In this document: in pieces, positions 8,273 to 18,213 of the stretch | How positions within the stretch are numbered: position 1 is the stretch's first letter | Layout: every line of letters starts with the position of its first letter | DNA from: Methanolinea sp. | Lineage (GTDB): Archaea; Halobacteriota; Methanomicrobia; Methanomicrobiales; Methanospirillaceae | DNA: 64,000 nt | Assembly (NCBI GenBank): GCA_024518585.1 | Contig: JANIHI010000012.1 | Span: forward strand, 1 to 64,000 | Direction: 5' to 3' | Made by a program: the position numbers and the translations under genes | The notes under the pieces: generated by a model | Databases searched by the model: none | What the model saw: only the letters and a program-made list of their open reading frames with translations | What the model was told of the DNA's origin: nothing

Positions 8273-9979
8273 TTACCGCGCGGGTATGATCAGGGAGCGC
8301 TCTCCGGCGGGCATGAACTCGCGGATTGCACCCTTTGCGAACTCGCGCCTGGGCTCTGCAAAGTCGAACTTGAGCGAGGGGTCGGCAAACGTGATCTTGA
8401 TCAGCGGGTTGAGTGACCAGGCATCGCCACGGCCATAGTGGGCTCCACCGACGATAGCGGCGTACTCTCCCTGGTGACCGACGTTCATCGCGTAGTTCGG
8501 GTAGTTGGGCCCGCGGAGCTCTCCGACGGCACCCTCGTCGGGCCGGATGGCGAGCGAGTTTGCCGAACCGCACTGGTCCTGCAGGTCGTAGCCGAAGAAC
8601 CCGAGACGGGACCAGCCTTCCTTGTGCAGGAGCATGCAGAGGTACCAGCCGTTTAAGCCGGCGTTGGAGTTCCCGGTTGCAATCGAACAGGACAGACCAC
8701 AGGCGGCGGCGAGCACACCGGCACGCTGGGAACCACCGAAGTGGTCTTCCATGAGGGTCGGGAACTGCTCGTACTGCTCCATGCCATTGAGGGCCACCTC
8801 AGTCGTTATGTCGTTGACGACGTCCTGCGTCGGCTTGACCTTGTCCTTCTCGTTGGGGTTCTGCCAGTCGACTTTGTACTTCTGCTTGATGTAGTCCATC
8901 CCGTAGTAGGTGTATTCATCAAGGATGTTGTCGGTGTAGGCGGCAGTCGCATACTGCGTGAACCCGACACCGCCGGACATGTAGGAACCGAGCCAGATCT
9001 GGTCAAAGAGCATCGTCCCTGCACCCACGACCTCGAGGGAGGCGCGGGCGGGGTCGTGCGGGTACTTCCTGTCTGCCTGGACCATGTCGGCGAAGTGTCC
9101 GAACTTGATGCCTCCGGGCTCGTTCGGGCCACGGGCACGGCGGGCGGGCAGGATATCTGCCATCTGGATGACACCGGCGTGCTTTGCGGCGAACGCGAGG
9201 TCGGCCACAGCGGCCTCTCCGGCGCACATGCGGTATGCACCGATGAAGGACATGCCAAGCTGCATCGCAGACCAGCGGGAGGTGGTCCCACCATCACAGG
9301 TCCTCGAGACGATGGTCGGGATGTGGATGGCCTGCCACATGGACTTGCCGACAGCGGCCTTGAGCTGGGCAGCCTGCTTGGCCGGGAAGAGCTTCTCGAC
9401 GTTGATCACGAACTGGGGCTCGAGGTCGTCGACCATCTCGTCGTCCCCGGTAAACACCTTGACGTAACAGTCGTCGACGAGGCCGGGGTGGGTCTCGACC
9501 ATGTGCTCCTGGACCACGGCTGCACCGGGCATCGCGTGGTTGAGCACGTGGAGGTACTCGTTGATGGTCTCGGGGGTCACTTCCTTGCCCAGCCTCTTCT
9601 GGAGGGTCTGGTGGGCAAGGTCCATGTTGACGATGATCGTCCTGCGGATGTCGTCCCACATCTGCTGCATTGCAGCATTGTTGACGAAGTGCAGGTCGTC
9701 ACCCTCGACGAATACGCCGGTCGTGGAGACCTCGTAGGTCATTAACTGGCGCTGCCCGAGGGGGATACCACCGAGGTGGCAGCGGACGGGGTCATACATG
9801 GAGATTCCACGGGCCATCTCCATTTTCTTGCCGGACTCCAAGAATTCCCTCTTCCTTGGGGACTGCTTGAGACCCTCGCGGGCGTAGACAACACTCGTTG
9901 ACTGGGGGTCTTCTTTGAACTTTCCTTTCAGGGCCTTCAGGAAGAGCTTCTGGGTCCTCTCGATTTTTGCTTTTGCCAT
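8273..9979 (-). CDS. mcrA: Methyl-coenzyme M reductase subunit alpha (568 aa)
   Basis: Catalytic subunit of the nickel F430 enzyme that makes methane from methyl-coenzyme M and coenzyme B. Hallmarks are the block YATAAYTDN (around residue 343), GGSQRAG with the glutamine that is C-methylated in known enzymes (around 416), and [13 protein letters not shown] (around 463) with the thioglycine, didehydroaspartate and S-methylcysteine positions. Histidine and arginine methylation sites are also kept (AKHAGV, PARRARG). The start at [10 protein letters not shown] (9979) is 5 bases after mcrG; the longer ORF start would run into mcrG. Last gene of the operon. Confidence 0.99.
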   Translation of the reverse strand: MAKAKIERTQKLFLKALKGKFKEDPQSTSVVYAREGLKQSPRKREFLESGKKMEMARGISMYDPVRCHLGGIPLGQRQLMTYEVSTTGVFVEGDDLHFVNNAAMQQMWDDIRRTIIVNMDLAHQTLQKRLGKEVTPETINEYLHVLNHAMPGAAVVQEHMVETHPGLVDDCYVKVFTGDDEMVDDLEPQFVINVEKLFPAKQAAQLKAAVGKSMWQAIHIPTIVSRTCDGGTTSRWSAMQLGMSFIGAYRMCAGEAAVADLAFAAKHAGVIQMADILPARRARGPNEPGGIKFGHFADMVQADRKYPHDPARASLEVVGAGTMLFDQIWLGSYMSGGVGFTQYATAAYTDNILDEYTYYGMDYIKQKYKVDWQNPNEKDKVKPTQDVVNDITTEVALNGMEQYEQFPTLMEDHFGGSQRAGVLAAACGLSCSIATGNSNAGLNGWYLCMLLHKEGWSRLGFFGYDLQDQCGSANSLAIRPDEGAVGELRGPNYPNYAMNVGHQGEYAAIVGGAHYGRGDAWSLNPLIKITFADPSLKFDFAEPRREFAKGAIREFMPAGERSLIIPAR

Positions 9980-9984
9980 GTCAA

Positions 9985-10749
9985 TCACTCCTCCGGCATG
10001 AAGCCGTACTTTGTCCTCAGGGAGTGGATTCTCTGCACCCACTCGATGTACTCGGCATCGTCACGGAAGGCAATCCCGCCCAGGGAGTGGTAGATCGTGG
10101 TGTGTGCCTTGAGCCACTTGTCGTCCATGGGCTTTCCGACCTTGACCTCCTTGTCCAGGGGCTCACCGATCTGGTTCTTGACGTACTTGACCATGTTGCC
10201 TTTCTTGTCAAGGACGCACCTCTGGAGCATGTCGAACATCATCCCGTCCTCGGCGAGGCGGAGGGAGTGTCCGTGCACGGTCGCACCGCGGATACCGGTG
10301 CGGGCCGGGTCGAAGAGTTCCGTGCTGACGAGTTCCTTTGCGTATTTTTCAAGGTCCCGCTCGCGGCACTCGACGATCTGGCGACCGGAGAGTGTGCCCG
10401 GGTCGACACCGCGGTAGCGGTAGGACTCAAGGTAGCTCCTCAGGTAGGGCTGTGCGGGGGCGAAGAACATCGAGTCAGTGAACTGGATGTAGCGGACGCG
10501 GTCCCCGTGTTTGGCACCGTCTGTCGGGGCTACAAGCTTTCTGACGGGGCAGTCAGGCTCCTGCTGCTCGGAAAGGGGCGGGTGGGCGGTCGGGTATGCT
10601 GCGCCGGGTGCCCTGTGCCCCATAAGCAGCACGATGTCTTCATCCGAGATGTCCCGGACCTTCTCCAGTTTGTGGCTGGGGTCCATGTACTTGCGCCTGT
10701 TCTCGGCGACGACCGTGGATCCCGGTCCATACTGTGGTTTGTATGCCAT
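9985..10749 (-). CDS. mcrG: Methyl-coenzyme M reductase subunit gamma (254 aa)
   Basis: Gamma subunit of the (alpha-beta-gamma)2 enzyme. It starts [19 protein letters not shown], the standard McrG N terminus, and keeps LLMGHRAPG and the [18 protein letters not shown] block. It follows mcrC by 13 bases and precedes mcrA by 5. Length is normal. Confidence 0.98.
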   Translation of the reverse strand: MAYKPQYGPGSTVVAENRRKYMDPSHKLEKVRDISDEDIVLLMGHRAPGAAYPTAHPPLSEQQEPDCPVRKLVAPTDGAKHGDRVRYIQFTDSMFFAPAQPYLRSYLESYRYRGVDPGTLSGRQIVECRERDLEKYAKELVSTELFDPARTGIRGATVHGHSLRLAEDGMMFDMLQRCVLDKKGNMVKYVKNQIGEPLDKEVKVGKPMDDKWLKAHTTIYHSLGGIAFRDDAEYIEWVQRIHSLRTKYGFMPEE

Positions 10750-10762
10750 TTTTTTATCACTC

Positions 10763-11383
10763 CTAGTTTTTGATCAACCTCAATACTGCGTGAATGACTT
10801 CTGCCATCTTCTCCCGGGTCGGTGTCTGGCCACGGGTCACCCCGCTCACGATTGCCATCACGGTCCCCTTCGTCTTCACCTTGTCAGGGGGTGGCATCAC
10901 GAGGGCGGTTTTGACGCCTTCCTTTGCGAAGTCCTCGAAGTCAACCGGAGCCTGGGACACGACGACCGCCCTTACGTCACAGGCCGCGAGGATGAAGCGG
11001 ACCTTGTGGACCACGTGGGAACGGACGTTTCCATGGTGGAGGATGGCGACGCGGTGTCTCTCTATCTGGCTGACTTCCTTCTCGGTCAGGCCGAAGTACG
11101 CCCCAAGGACTGCACCGCCGATATTTGCCGCATCGGGTGGCACGCCTGAACCGGCGTTCAGGACAAGCGTGCTGATGCTGTACTCGACACCCTGCTGTCG
11201 GAGTGCAGAGGTGATATCGCACACGGGTTTTGTCACGTGGCGCCTCCCGGGGGACATCCCCACCACGATGACATCGGGGTAACGGCACTCGGAGATCGTG
11301 CCTCTCTGGGCGATCCCGCCACCTTTTCCCATACCCATGGCCTCCCTGCAGTCCACGACCTGGGTGACGCGTCCCATCGGCAT
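10763..11383 (-). CDS. mcrC: Methyl-coenzyme M reductase operon protein C (206 aa)
   Basis: McrC is reported as part of the ATP-dependent activation machinery that reduces F430 nickel to Ni(I). The protein begins MPMGRVTQVVDCREAMGMGK and contains the glycine-rich GGGIAQRG segment typical of McrC. The ATG at 11383 lies 1 base after the mcrD stop codon, so the earlier in-frame start at 11410 inside mcrD is unlikely. The presence of mcrC in the operon fits Methanomicrobia and Methanococci. Confidence 0.96.
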   Translation of the reverse strand: MPMGRVTQVVDCREAMGMGKGGGIAQRGTISECRYPDVIVVGMSPGRRHVTKPVCDITSALRQQGVEYSISTLVLNAGSGVPPDAANIGGAVLGAYFGLTEKEVSQIERHRVAILHHGNVRSHVVHKVRFILAACDVRAVVVSQAPVDFEDFAKEGVKTALVMPPPDKVKTKGTVMAIVSGVTRGQTPTREKMAEVIHAVLRLIKN

Positions 11384-11384
11384 G

Positions 11385-11852
11385 TTACTTGTTTCCCTGG
11401 AGGATGACAAGCCCGGACTTCCCCGGTTCTGTCAGCCCGACGATAGTCTTGTCGGCATCAGGCCCGTACTTGGCGTAGTCAACGAGTGACGGCTCGGTCT
11501 TCATGAACCTCCCCTCCTGGAGATACCACGAGAACTTGGTGATACCCTTCTCGCAGGCCTCCCGGATGGCAGGGATAAAGTCCCTGTTCTCGAGTTCGAG
11601 CACGATGTTCCCGACATGCACTTCCAGTTGCACGTCCTGGCCGGCAATTTTTATCTTCCTGCGCATTTCCGTGGGATTGGGCAGGCCTTTTGCCGGGCCA
11701 TAGGGGACGGTGGCCGGGAGGCGGGGGCCATTCAGGATGACCCTCCGGACCCCCCCGGTGGCAATGATCAGGTTCATCACGCGCTCGACTGTCTCGGGGT
11801 TCATTAAGCGTTCCGACACGACCCTGACCTGAGGATATATGGCGTCTGTCAT
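11385..11852 (-). CDS. mcrD: Methyl-coenzyme M reductase operon protein D (155 aa)
   Basis: McrD is a small accessory protein that associates with methyl-coenzyme M reductase and is thought to help assembly or cofactor delivery. The sequence shows the family core RRVILNGPRLPATVPYGPA and the helical tail with YLQEGRFMKTEPSLVDYAKY. It lies between mcrB and mcrC, the standard order. No clear ribosome binding site is visible in the 15-base gap after mcrB. Confidence 0.96.
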   Translation of the reverse strand: MTDAIYPQVRVVSERLMNPETVERVMNLIIATGGVRRVILNGPRLPATVPYGPAKGLPNPTEMRRKIKIAGQDVQLEVHVGNIVLELENRDFIPAIREACEKGITKFSWYLQEGRFMKTEPSLVDYAKYGPDADKTIVGLTEPGKSGLVILQGNK

Positions 11853-11867
11853 TCTTGCACGAGGACG

Positions 11868-13181
11868 TTACACTGCCTTTGCAACGGTCTGCAGTGGCTT
11901 CTTGAACTCATCCAGCTGCCCGAATGTGTCCTGGTAGACCTTCGAGGTCTGCTCGGGGCCAAACATCTGGGTTCCGGCATCAAGCGCACAGGCAACGCAC
12001 ACGCACGGGATACCGACTCCCGCTGCGTGCCTCGTCACGACGTGGTTGCCGTTGAACACACCGGGGCCTCCACCACCGTAGATCGAGTGGCTGAAGAAGG
12101 AGAACCCGACGGCAACCCCCATGACACGGCCGTAGTCACAGCCTGGGAGGCCGGTCTCGTGCTCGATGAGGTCATTGAAGTACAGCAGCGTGGAAGATAC
12201 CGCCTGGGCGAACCGTCCGGCACCACAGTTGACCATCGTGGCTGCCATGGTACCTGCAGCGGTATAGGCGTTCCAGAGCATGGGGTCCTTTGTCTCGTAG
12301 AAGACGTACCCGCTCTTGCCCTTCTTTCCTGCCTTAATGACCTTGTCCTCGATGGCCCTCTCGACGGTACTCTGGACGACAGTACCAATCGTCCCTGTCT
12401 TGCCGTTTGCCTTGACGAGGTCGTAGACCATATTGTTAGCGTTGAGGCCCTGGTATGCATAGAGCAGGAGCTGGGCACGCTCGAACGGCCCGATTGCCAT
12501 TCCCATCTCGAACTCGCCTGCCTGCTCGAAGGTGGCAGAGAGTGCAGCGGTCTGCATGGCATTCCGGTGTGTCATCATGGCCACGTGGTTGGCCGGGATG
12601 TTCCGGAGTGCGTATCCAAGACCCTCGTTGTTCTGGGGGATGGAGAGAACGGACACGATATTGCCGCCCTGCATATCCATCGTCTGCGGGTAGGCACCCC
12701 ATACAGCGGTCTTGACGTAGGGAGCATCGAACATGCCGATCTTGTATTGCTGGATGATAGCGTAAGTCGTGGCCGCTGCAACTGCCGTTGATGCAGCGTC
12801 ATACGTTGCCGCTGCGTTCAGGCGTGCGCTCGGGACCTCGACGAGGAGCATCTTGCCGCCGCCGACCTTCGTGATCTTGGTGTCGTCTCCCTTTGAAACG
12901 GCTACCATCTCCTTGATCTTGTCAGAAATGGCATCGACGTCCTTGAGGAGGTCAACCTTGAGGGACCTGCCCAGGATCTGGTTGTTCTTTCCGGCCATTG
13001 CCCCGGTCTTGATTGCGTTGTCAATACCGGCAACGTTGACGGCTACTGTCCTCTTTGTGAGGTCGATAACCTTCAGGATACCTGAATTTGTCAGGGGGCT
13101 TATCTTATCGAGTGCAACGCCACTCTTCAGGAGTTTTCCCTGGTCATCATACAGGTCCAAGGTGTCTTTGTATTTCGCCAT
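11868..13181 (-). CDS. mcrB: Methyl-coenzyme M reductase subunit beta (437 aa)
   Basis: Beta subunit; with alpha and gamma it forms the F430 and coenzyme B channel. Recognisable features are the N-terminal MAKYKDTLDLYDDQGKLLK, the AIIQQYKIGMFDAPYVK helix and the glycine-rich SIYGGGGPGVFNGNH loop near the C terminus. It is the first gene of mcrBDCGA, with a leader of about 160 bases if the TATA box at 13363-13370 is the true promoter. Confidence 0.98.
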   Translation of the reverse strand: MAKYKDTLDLYDDQGKLLKSGVALDKISPLTNSGILKVIDLTKRTVAVNVAGIDNAIKTGAMAGKNNQILGRSLKVDLLKDVDAISDKIKEMVAVSKGDDTKITKVGGGKMLLVEVPSARLNAAATYDAASTAVAAATTYAIIQQYKIGMFDAPYVKTAVWGAYPQTMDMQGGNIVSVLSIPQNNEGLGYALRNIPANHVAMMTHRNAMQTAALSATFEQAGEFEMGMAIGPFERAQLLLYAYQGLNANNMVYDLVKANGKTGTIGTVVQSTVERAIEDKVIKAGKKGKSGYVFYETKDPMLWNAYTAAGTMAATMVNCGAGRFAQAVSSTLLYFNDLIEHETGLPGCDYGRVMGVAVGFSFFSHSIYGGGGPGVFNGNHVVTRHAAGVGIPCVCVACALDAGTQMFGPEQTSKVYQDTFGQLDEFKKPLQTVAKAV

Positions 13182-13362
13182 AGTCTATCCTCATTAGTTA
13201 CTGGTTTTAGTGTCGCGGTACGATACAGTTACTGAACGATGGCTTTCGCTATAATGAACACTGATGGTCAATGTCGGTCACTACTGCACGTCCCCTCACG
13301 GGACAATCTACTATATTGACTGTCTCCATAAAAGGTTTCTGTTTTGATTCTGGAAATTATTA

Positions 13363-13370
13363 ATATAAAA
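13363..13370 (-). promoter_or_regulatory. Probable TATA box of the mcr operon
   Basis: Minus-strand reading is TTTATATT within a very AT-rich block. It lies 182 bases upstream of mcrB, so the leader would be about 160 bases. Weaker AT motifs occur closer to the gene (near 13250 and 13312), so the exact start is uncertain. The stretch 13182-13532 otherwise holds only the fwd terminator and no gene. Confidence 0.5.
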
Positions 13371-13524
13371 GTAATTGGATAATAGCCTATTTTTTGGGAA
13401 AAGTTCAAATATTACACGGTTTTTCGCTTTTCCTTTTAAAGGTATTAATAAAAACAGCTATAAAAATATTACTTAAGTGATAAGAGAATTAATAAAAGTA
13501 TGAAAACTATGTGCGCTCGCGGTG

Positions 13525-13531
13525 AAAAAAA
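13525..13531 (-). terminator. Terminator of the fwd-hdr operon
   Basis: Seven T residues on the minus strand directly after the fwdC stop codon (13533-13535), followed by further T-rich sequence. This separates the fwd-hdr transcript from the mcr promoter downstream. Confidence 0.6.
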
Positions 13532-13532
13532 G

Positions 13533-14333
13533 TTAGATCTTGAGGTATAACTTACCGTACACGATTTGGCCCTTTCTCTTGGGGTGCCTCTCGCCGGTGT
13601 CACCGTAGTAGAGGGCAAACTTTGACCTCTCCCCGTCGACCTCGACCTCCTCGTCCTGGACGTACTTGAAGCCCGGCATCATGACGTCGATGGTTCCGTA
13701 GACGAAGATCTCGCCCCCGACCATCTGGCCTCCCACCTTGCTCGGGGCATTGCCCTTGATGACTATCCTGCCACCTTCCATGTGGGTGCCCACGTGCACG
13801 TCGGTATTCCCGTGGACGATGATTGTCCCGCCGTTCATGAAATACCCGATATCGCTCCCGGCACTTCCCTTGACGCGGATGAGGCCGCCCTGCATGCCCC
13901 GCCAGTCACCGCGGTACGCGGCACCCAGGTAATCCCCGGCATTCCCATCGATGAGGAACTCGCCGCCCTTCATGCCGATGCCGGCAAATGAATCGACGTT
14001 GCCCTTGACGACGAGTTTCCCGCCCTGCATCCAGGCCCCGGTGTACATGTCCGGGCTCTGCTCGACGAGCACCTCGCCGGCGGACATCTTCATGCCGATG
14101 TACTTGACACGGCTGACGTCACCCTTGACGATGATCCGGGTGTCCGCCGCAGTGGCTCCTCCCTCCCCTGCGATCTCGAAATACTTGCCCAGGGTCGTCT
14201 GTTCACGTCCCTCGTAGGCATGCAGTGCCGCGATCTCGGAGGCCTTCTTCCCGGCAAACTTGTCCGGGGAGACGTTGTCAGCCTCGAGGTAGAGTTTGGG
14301 CTGGTTCTTCATTGTGATTGTTACAGTCTCCAT
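13533..14333 (-). CDS. fwdC: Formylmethanofuran dehydrogenase subunit C (266 aa)
   Basis: Subunit C has the right-handed beta-helix seen in glutamate synthase alpha C-terminal domains. The protein shows the matching run of GG-containing turns (MQGGKLVVKG, MKGGEFLIDG, MNGGTIIVHG, MEGGRIVIKG, MVGGEIFVYG), each with a following hydrophobic strand. In the Fwd complex it joins the FwdA and FwdBD parts. It is the last gene of the ten-gene operon, 9 bases after fwdA. Confidence 0.96.
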   Translation of the reverse strand: METVTITMKNQPKLYLEADNVSPDKFAGKKASEIAALHAYEGREQTTLGKYFEIAGEGGATAADTRIIVKGDVSRVKYIGMKMSAGEVLVEQSPDMYTGAWMQGGKLVVKGNVDSFAGIGMKGGEFLIDGNAGDYLGAAYRGDWRGMQGGLIRVKGSAGSDIGYFMNGGTIIVHGNTDVHVGTHMEGGRIVIKGNAPSKVGGQMVGGEIFVYGTIDVMMPGFKYVQDEEVEVDGERSKFALYYGDTGERHPKRKGQIVYGKLYLKI

Positions 14334-14342
14334 CCATCCACC

Positions 14343-16052
14343 TCAGTGCGTTGCATCGACCTCGATCACGTGGGGGTTCGGGACAAAGTGCGAGGAGACA
14401 TCGTAGTTTGCCTGCGTCACGCTGTAGTATTTCAGGAACTTGTCCCTGATGTCCCGCATGACCTGCGGGTTCTCGTTGACTTTCGCCTTGACCCAGAGCG
14501 TCCTCTTGTTCCCATTGCTCACGATCTCGCCATTTATGACGACCGGGACACCGGTCTTCATGACGTAGGCAGCAGCCGAGAAGGCCTTCTCGATGTCTTC
14601 CGGCTTGTGCGGTTTCTCCGGGTTGAAGTCATAGACGACGATGTCGGCATCCATGCCGGGTGCAAGCCCGCCGTACTGGTGGGAGAGGCCGAGTGCCTTT
14701 GCCGGGCCGGCACGGGTCATCTGGGCGATATCGTAGAGGGAAAGCTCGCGGTCGATCCCTGCGATGTGCGTGGCCTCGACCATCTTCGCACCGTGCTTGA
14801 AGGACTCGATCTGCTTCTTGCGTGCCTCGGCACTCATGAGCCACTTGATGATGCGTGGGTACCGGGTGAACGGCCCTGCGTTCGGGTGGTCTGTCGTGAT
14901 GAAGCAGCGCATGGGGTCCTTTGCCATGAGTGCAAGCTCGAGCCCGATCGCCCACTGGATCTCGCAGACCTTGATGTCCGGGCTGTAGATATAGGGCACG
15001 ATTCCTGCCGCTGTCTCGAGTTCCACGTCGACGTTTGCCCACTTGAGGTGGTTCAACTCGGTCAGGTGGTGCTCAAACGGCCCGTCGGCAGTCATCGTCG
15101 TGGTCTCGTCGAGCGTCACGCAGCCGGTGTCAATGGTGATGTTCTTCTGCTTGTTGACGTAGTCCATCACCTCCTTTGACTTGGACTCGAAGTTCGCCCA
15201 GCTGTCCCCTCCGTAGGAATGGAACTGGAGGTGCGTGGAGTGCAGGACCTGTTCACGCCCGAACTTGTTCTTTGCCCGGAACCCCTCGGCAAGTTTCAGG
15301 GTATCGAGGGTCACCGTGTAATTACCAGGGTTCCCGAGGCTGTTCTGGTGGATGTGCACCGAGTGCGGCAGCCCCAGGGTCTCGTTTGCCTCGATCAGGC
15401 CTGTCACGATCTCCCGCGGGGTGATGTCAAAGTACGGGACGGGGTCATCGATGGTGAGGCAGTTGAGGCCCCAGCCCCAGGCTTCCGTCCCGCCGGGATT
15501 CACGACCTTCACGGCGTATCCCTTCGAGGCCTCGAGGAGCCAGGAGATATAGGCGCAGGTATTCTCGATCTCCCTGTTCTTCAGGTACTCGAGGACAAAC
15601 CAGTTGTTCCCGAAGACCGGGTATGCCCCCTCGTCGATGATGGGGGTGTCCTTGATCTCCTCGTGGACGTGCCGTGCGTAGAGGGGGGGCATTGCGGCTT
15701 CCATTGCCGTCGTGTACCCCATCCGGGCATACTCGTACCCCGTCTTGAAAGTGGTCGGGATCGAGAATCCTCCGGCCATGCGGCTGCTGGCACTCTTGGG
15801 CTTATAGGTGAAGAGCTTGTCCTCCGGCCGGTAGTTCCTGCCCTCGTTGACCTTCGGGCCGGCGATGTGGGCATGGATCTCGACTGCCCCGGCCATCACG
15901 GTCTTGCCACTGGCATCAACTGTCTTTGCTTTGGAGGAGACTTCCGTTGACTTGACGATTTTACCATCTTTGACCGCGATATCAGCCTTGTCCCCCTTGA
16001 TCCCCTGGGTGGGGTCAAAGACAAAGCCGTTCCTGATGATGTACTCTGTCAT
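14343..16052 (-). CDS. fwdA: Formylmethanofuran dehydrogenase subunit A, amidohydrolase (569 aa)
   Basis: Zinc-dependent amidohydrolase-fold subunit that condenses formate, passed through an internal tunnel from FwdB, with methanofuran. The metal-binding pair His60 and His62 is visible in EIHAHIAG, followed by GPKVNEGRNYRPED typical of FwdA. Further histidine blocks occur at HIHQNSLGNPGNY and HSTHLQFHSYGG, and an aspartate at AGIDRELSLYD. Length is normal. The start codon directly adjoins the fwdB stop codon. Confidence 0.97.
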   Translation of the reverse strand: MTEYIIRNGFVFDPTQGIKGDKADIAVKDGKIVKSTEVSSKAKTVDASGKTVMAGAVEIHAHIAGPKVNEGRNYRPEDKLFTYKPKSASSRMAGGFSIPTTFKTGYEYARMGYTTAMEAAMPPLYARHVHEEIKDTPIIDEGAYPVFGNNWFVLEYLKNREIENTCAYISWLLEASKGYAVKVVNPGGTEAWGWGLNCLTIDDPVPYFDITPREIVTGLIEANETLGLPHSVHIHQNSLGNPGNYTVTLDTLKLAEGFRAKNKFGREQVLHSTHLQFHSYGGDSWANFESKSKEVMDYVNKQKNITIDTGCVTLDETTTMTADGPFEHHLTELNHLKWANVDVELETAAGIVPYIYSPDIKVCEIQWAIGLELALMAKDPMRCFITTDHPNAGPFTRYPRIIKWLMSAEARKKQIESFKHGAKMVEATHIAGIDRELSLYDIAQMTRAGPAKALGLSHQYGGLAPGMDADIVVYDFNPEKPHKPEDIEKAFSAAAYVMKTGVPVVINGEIVSNGNKRTLWVKAKVNENPQVMRDIRDKFLKYYSVTQANYDVSSHFVPNPHVIEVDATH

Positions 16053-17369
16053 CTACTTCCCTCCCATCAGCTGGTCGAGGCGGGCATTTACGCGGGTGAG
16101 GAACTCCACATCGGTGAGGACTCCCTCGGGCGGGTCAACGACCTTCCGGGCCTCTATCGGGACGTTGTCCATGCGATAGCAGTTGCCACCGACCTCGACA
16201 CCCACGAATGCGACCGGGACATGGAGCTTCGAGATCTCTGATGTCGGTGTAATATGGGGGTCAACGCAGACCGAAGGCAGTTGTGCAATCTTCCTGACAG
16301 AACTGATCGGGAAGTGGGCTCCCGGGTCGCTCCCAAGGACAAAGACGGCATCGACCTCGCCCCTGCGGAGCAGGTCATTGGAGCTCGTCTCTCCCGGGTT
16401 GTACCGGGCGAACCCGCGGGACAGGTCGACGGAGAACGGGTACCCGAACTGCCATCCAAGGACCTGGCCCGACCCTGTGACGTTGTAGTGGCCCCGCATT
16501 GCCATAATGCTGAACTTCGTGAACTCGTTGAGGTCCTTTGTGAGCATGATGGCGTTGTCAATGTTGTGGTTCTTGGAGAGCGACTGGGTAACTCCCATGC
16601 CGAAGAAGATGATCCCAAAGCGCCCGCTCTTCATCACCTCGGCGCCCTCGATGATCTTCTCCCGCGGGATGCCGGCAACAGTCTCGGGGAGCGGTTCGTT
16701 CCGGAGGGCTACGCGGAATGCGGAGAGGAGCTCGAAGTCACGGCCCTGCTCGATTTGGTAGTGGTAATCCGCAAGTTTTGCGGTATCGGTCACCCTCGGG
16801 TCAACAACGATGACCTTCCGGTTCATGTGGCCCTTGTTGGTGAAGAACCCGCGGGGGAACACGGAGTAACGGGACTGGTGCCGGGGGTGGGCATGGCAGG
16901 GGTTGCAGCCCCAGAAGATGATCCGGTCCGCCCTGTTCTTGATCTCGCCGAGTGTGCAGCTCGGGATACCGACGTCCTGGACCGCGATCAGGGTCGTCCC
17001 ATGGCAGACCGTGGCAGTATTGTCGACGATGGCCCCGACCTTCTCGGCGATCTCGTGCCCGACGCTCTGGGCCTCGCAGCTTGTAGAGCTCCAGCCGTAC
17101 ATCAGGGGCTTTTTTGCATTGTACAGCATCCGGGCAGTGTATTCCACGGCCTCGTCGTACGAGACCTCCTTGTAACTGCCGTCAGGCTGCTGCATCCGGG
17201 GCCTCTTGATCCTATCGGGGGCCTGGGCATGCATGAACTTCTCGGCCCCGATGGCACAGGCGTTGTAGATATCTTCTATCTTCTTTCCATCATCTGAGAC
17301 AATAACCTCGAGGTCATCGCACAGGGTTCCGCAGAACGGACAGATAACGTCAGTCACAGACTTGGACAT
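16053..17369 (-). CDS. fwdB: Formylmethanofuran dehydrogenase subunit B, molybdopterin enzyme, Cys type (438 aa)
   Basis: Catalytic subunit that reduces CO2 to formate with a bis-pyranopterin tungsten or molybdenum centre. Cys10, Cys13 and Cys17 (CPFCGTLC) with Cys38 are candidate ligands of the [4Fe-4S] cluster. The metal ligand position is Cys122 in TATVCHGTT, so this is the cysteine and not the selenocysteine form. Whether W or Mo is used cannot be read from the sequence. The ATG overlaps the fwdD stop codon by one base. Confidence 0.96.
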   Translation of the reverse strand: MSKSVTDVICPFCGTLCDDLEVIVSDDGKKIEDIYNACAIGAEKFMHAQAPDRIKRPRMQQPDGSYKEVSYDEAVEYTARMLYNAKKPLMYGWSSTSCEAQSVGHEIAEKVGAIVDNTATVCHGTTLIAVQDVGIPSCTLGEIKNRADRIIFWGCNPCHAHPRHQSRYSVFPRGFFTNKGHMNRKVIVVDPRVTDTAKLADYHYQIEQGRDFELLSAFRVALRNEPLPETVAGIPREKIIEGAEVMKSGRFGIIFFGMGVTQSLSKNHNIDNAIMLTKDLNEFTKFSIMAMRGHYNVTGSGQVLGWQFGYPFSVDLSRGFARYNPGETSSNDLLRRGEVDAVFVLGSDPGAHFPISSVRKIAQLPSVCVDPHITPTSEISKLHVPVAFVGVEVGGNCYRMDNVPIEARKVVDPPEGVLTDVEFLTRVNARLDQLMGGK

Positions 17370-17770
17370 CAGGCTTCACCCCTGCATTTTTTCTGGACGA
17401 GCTGGACGGAACTGAGGACAGGCTCGTTCATTGCAGGTTCTACTTCGATCGGGACGCCCTTAAAAGTAGGCATCCCGGTAGAGTAGGTCCTGGGGTTGAC
17501 GACCGAGTTCGCCCAGGGGCCCATGGGGATGTAGGCGAGGCCCGGGTGGGGACCCTGGGTGGCCTCCACGGCCTTGACAACAACGCTGCCCCACTCGCTC
17601 GTGACCCGGACGTTCGTCCCTTTCCAGATGCCCAGTTTTTTCAGGTCCGATGGATCCATCTCGATGATCCCGCAGGCTTTGGTGTAGGCGTCTTTCTCCT
17701 TGCCGCCTTCCATGGCCACACCCTGCTGGATGGTGCGGCCCGAAATCAGGTTCAGTTTCAGTTTGGCCAA
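17369..17770 (-). CDS. fwdD: Formylmethanofuran dehydrogenase subunit D (133 aa, TTG start)
   Basis: Small molybdopterin-dinucleotide-binding beta-barrel subunit that completes the pterin site of FwdB. The family start (LNLISGRTIQQG) and the segment SEWGSVVVKAVEAT are present. No ATG or GTG fits: the gene starts most plausibly at TTG 17770, which has GGGGGAT seven bases upstream and gives normal length. The longer ORF would overlap mvhD. It lies 17 bases after mvhD. Confidence 0.92.
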   Translation of the reverse strand: MAKLKLNLISGRTIQQGVAMEGGKEKDAYTKACGIIEMDPSDLKKLGIWKGTNVRVTSEWGSVVVKAVEATQGPHPGLAYIPMGPWANSVVNPRTYSTGMPTFKGVPIEVEPAMNEPVLSSVQLVQKKCRGEA

Positions 17771-17787
17771 GGTAGATCCCCCGGGAA

Positions 17788-18213
17788 TCAGCGCCCGATC
17801 TCTTTCAGCGGGCTGGGGCCAAGGCTCGTGACGGTATCGACAACGTCCTTTACCACCACGGCCCACTTGGCACCCTCGGATGCGGAGACAAATGTCATGC
17901 GCAGCCGCTTGTCCTCGAGCCCGATGTTCCTGAGCAGGCTCTTGAGTATGAACATCCTCTTTGCCGCCTTGTAGTTCCCTTCAAGGTAGTGGCAGTCACC
18001 AAAGTGGCAGCCGGAGACAAGGACACCGTCGGCCCCGTCCACGAAAGCCTTCAGGATGAAGAGGGGGTCGATCCTGCCGGTACACATCACCCGGATGATG
18101 CGGATGTCGGGAGGGTACTGGGTGCGGGCACTGCCCGCAAGGTCCGCTCCCGCGTATGAACACCAGTTGCAGATGATGCCGAGGATCTTCGGTTTCCACT
18201 CCTGGTCGGCCAT
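17788..18213 (-). CDS. mvhD: MvhD-type iron-sulfur electron-transfer subunit (141 aa)
   Basis: MvhD (also called FlpD) carries a [2Fe-2S] cluster and passes electrons from a hydrogenase or formate dehydrogenase to HdrA for flavin-based electron bifurcation. The conserved cysteines are visible in CNWCSYAGADLAG, MCTGRID and GCHFGDCHYLEGN. It overlaps the hdrA stop codon by one base. No mvhAG, frhB-like or fdhAB genes accompany it, so its electron donor is encoded elsewhere. Confidence 0.95.
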   Translation of the reverse strand: MADQEWKPKILGIICNWCSYAGADLAGSARTQYPPDIRIIRVMCTGRIDPLFILKAFVDGADGVLVSGCHFGDCHYLEGNYKAAKRMFILKSLLRNIGLEDKRLRMTFVSASEGAKWAVVVKDVVDTVTSLGPSPLKEIGR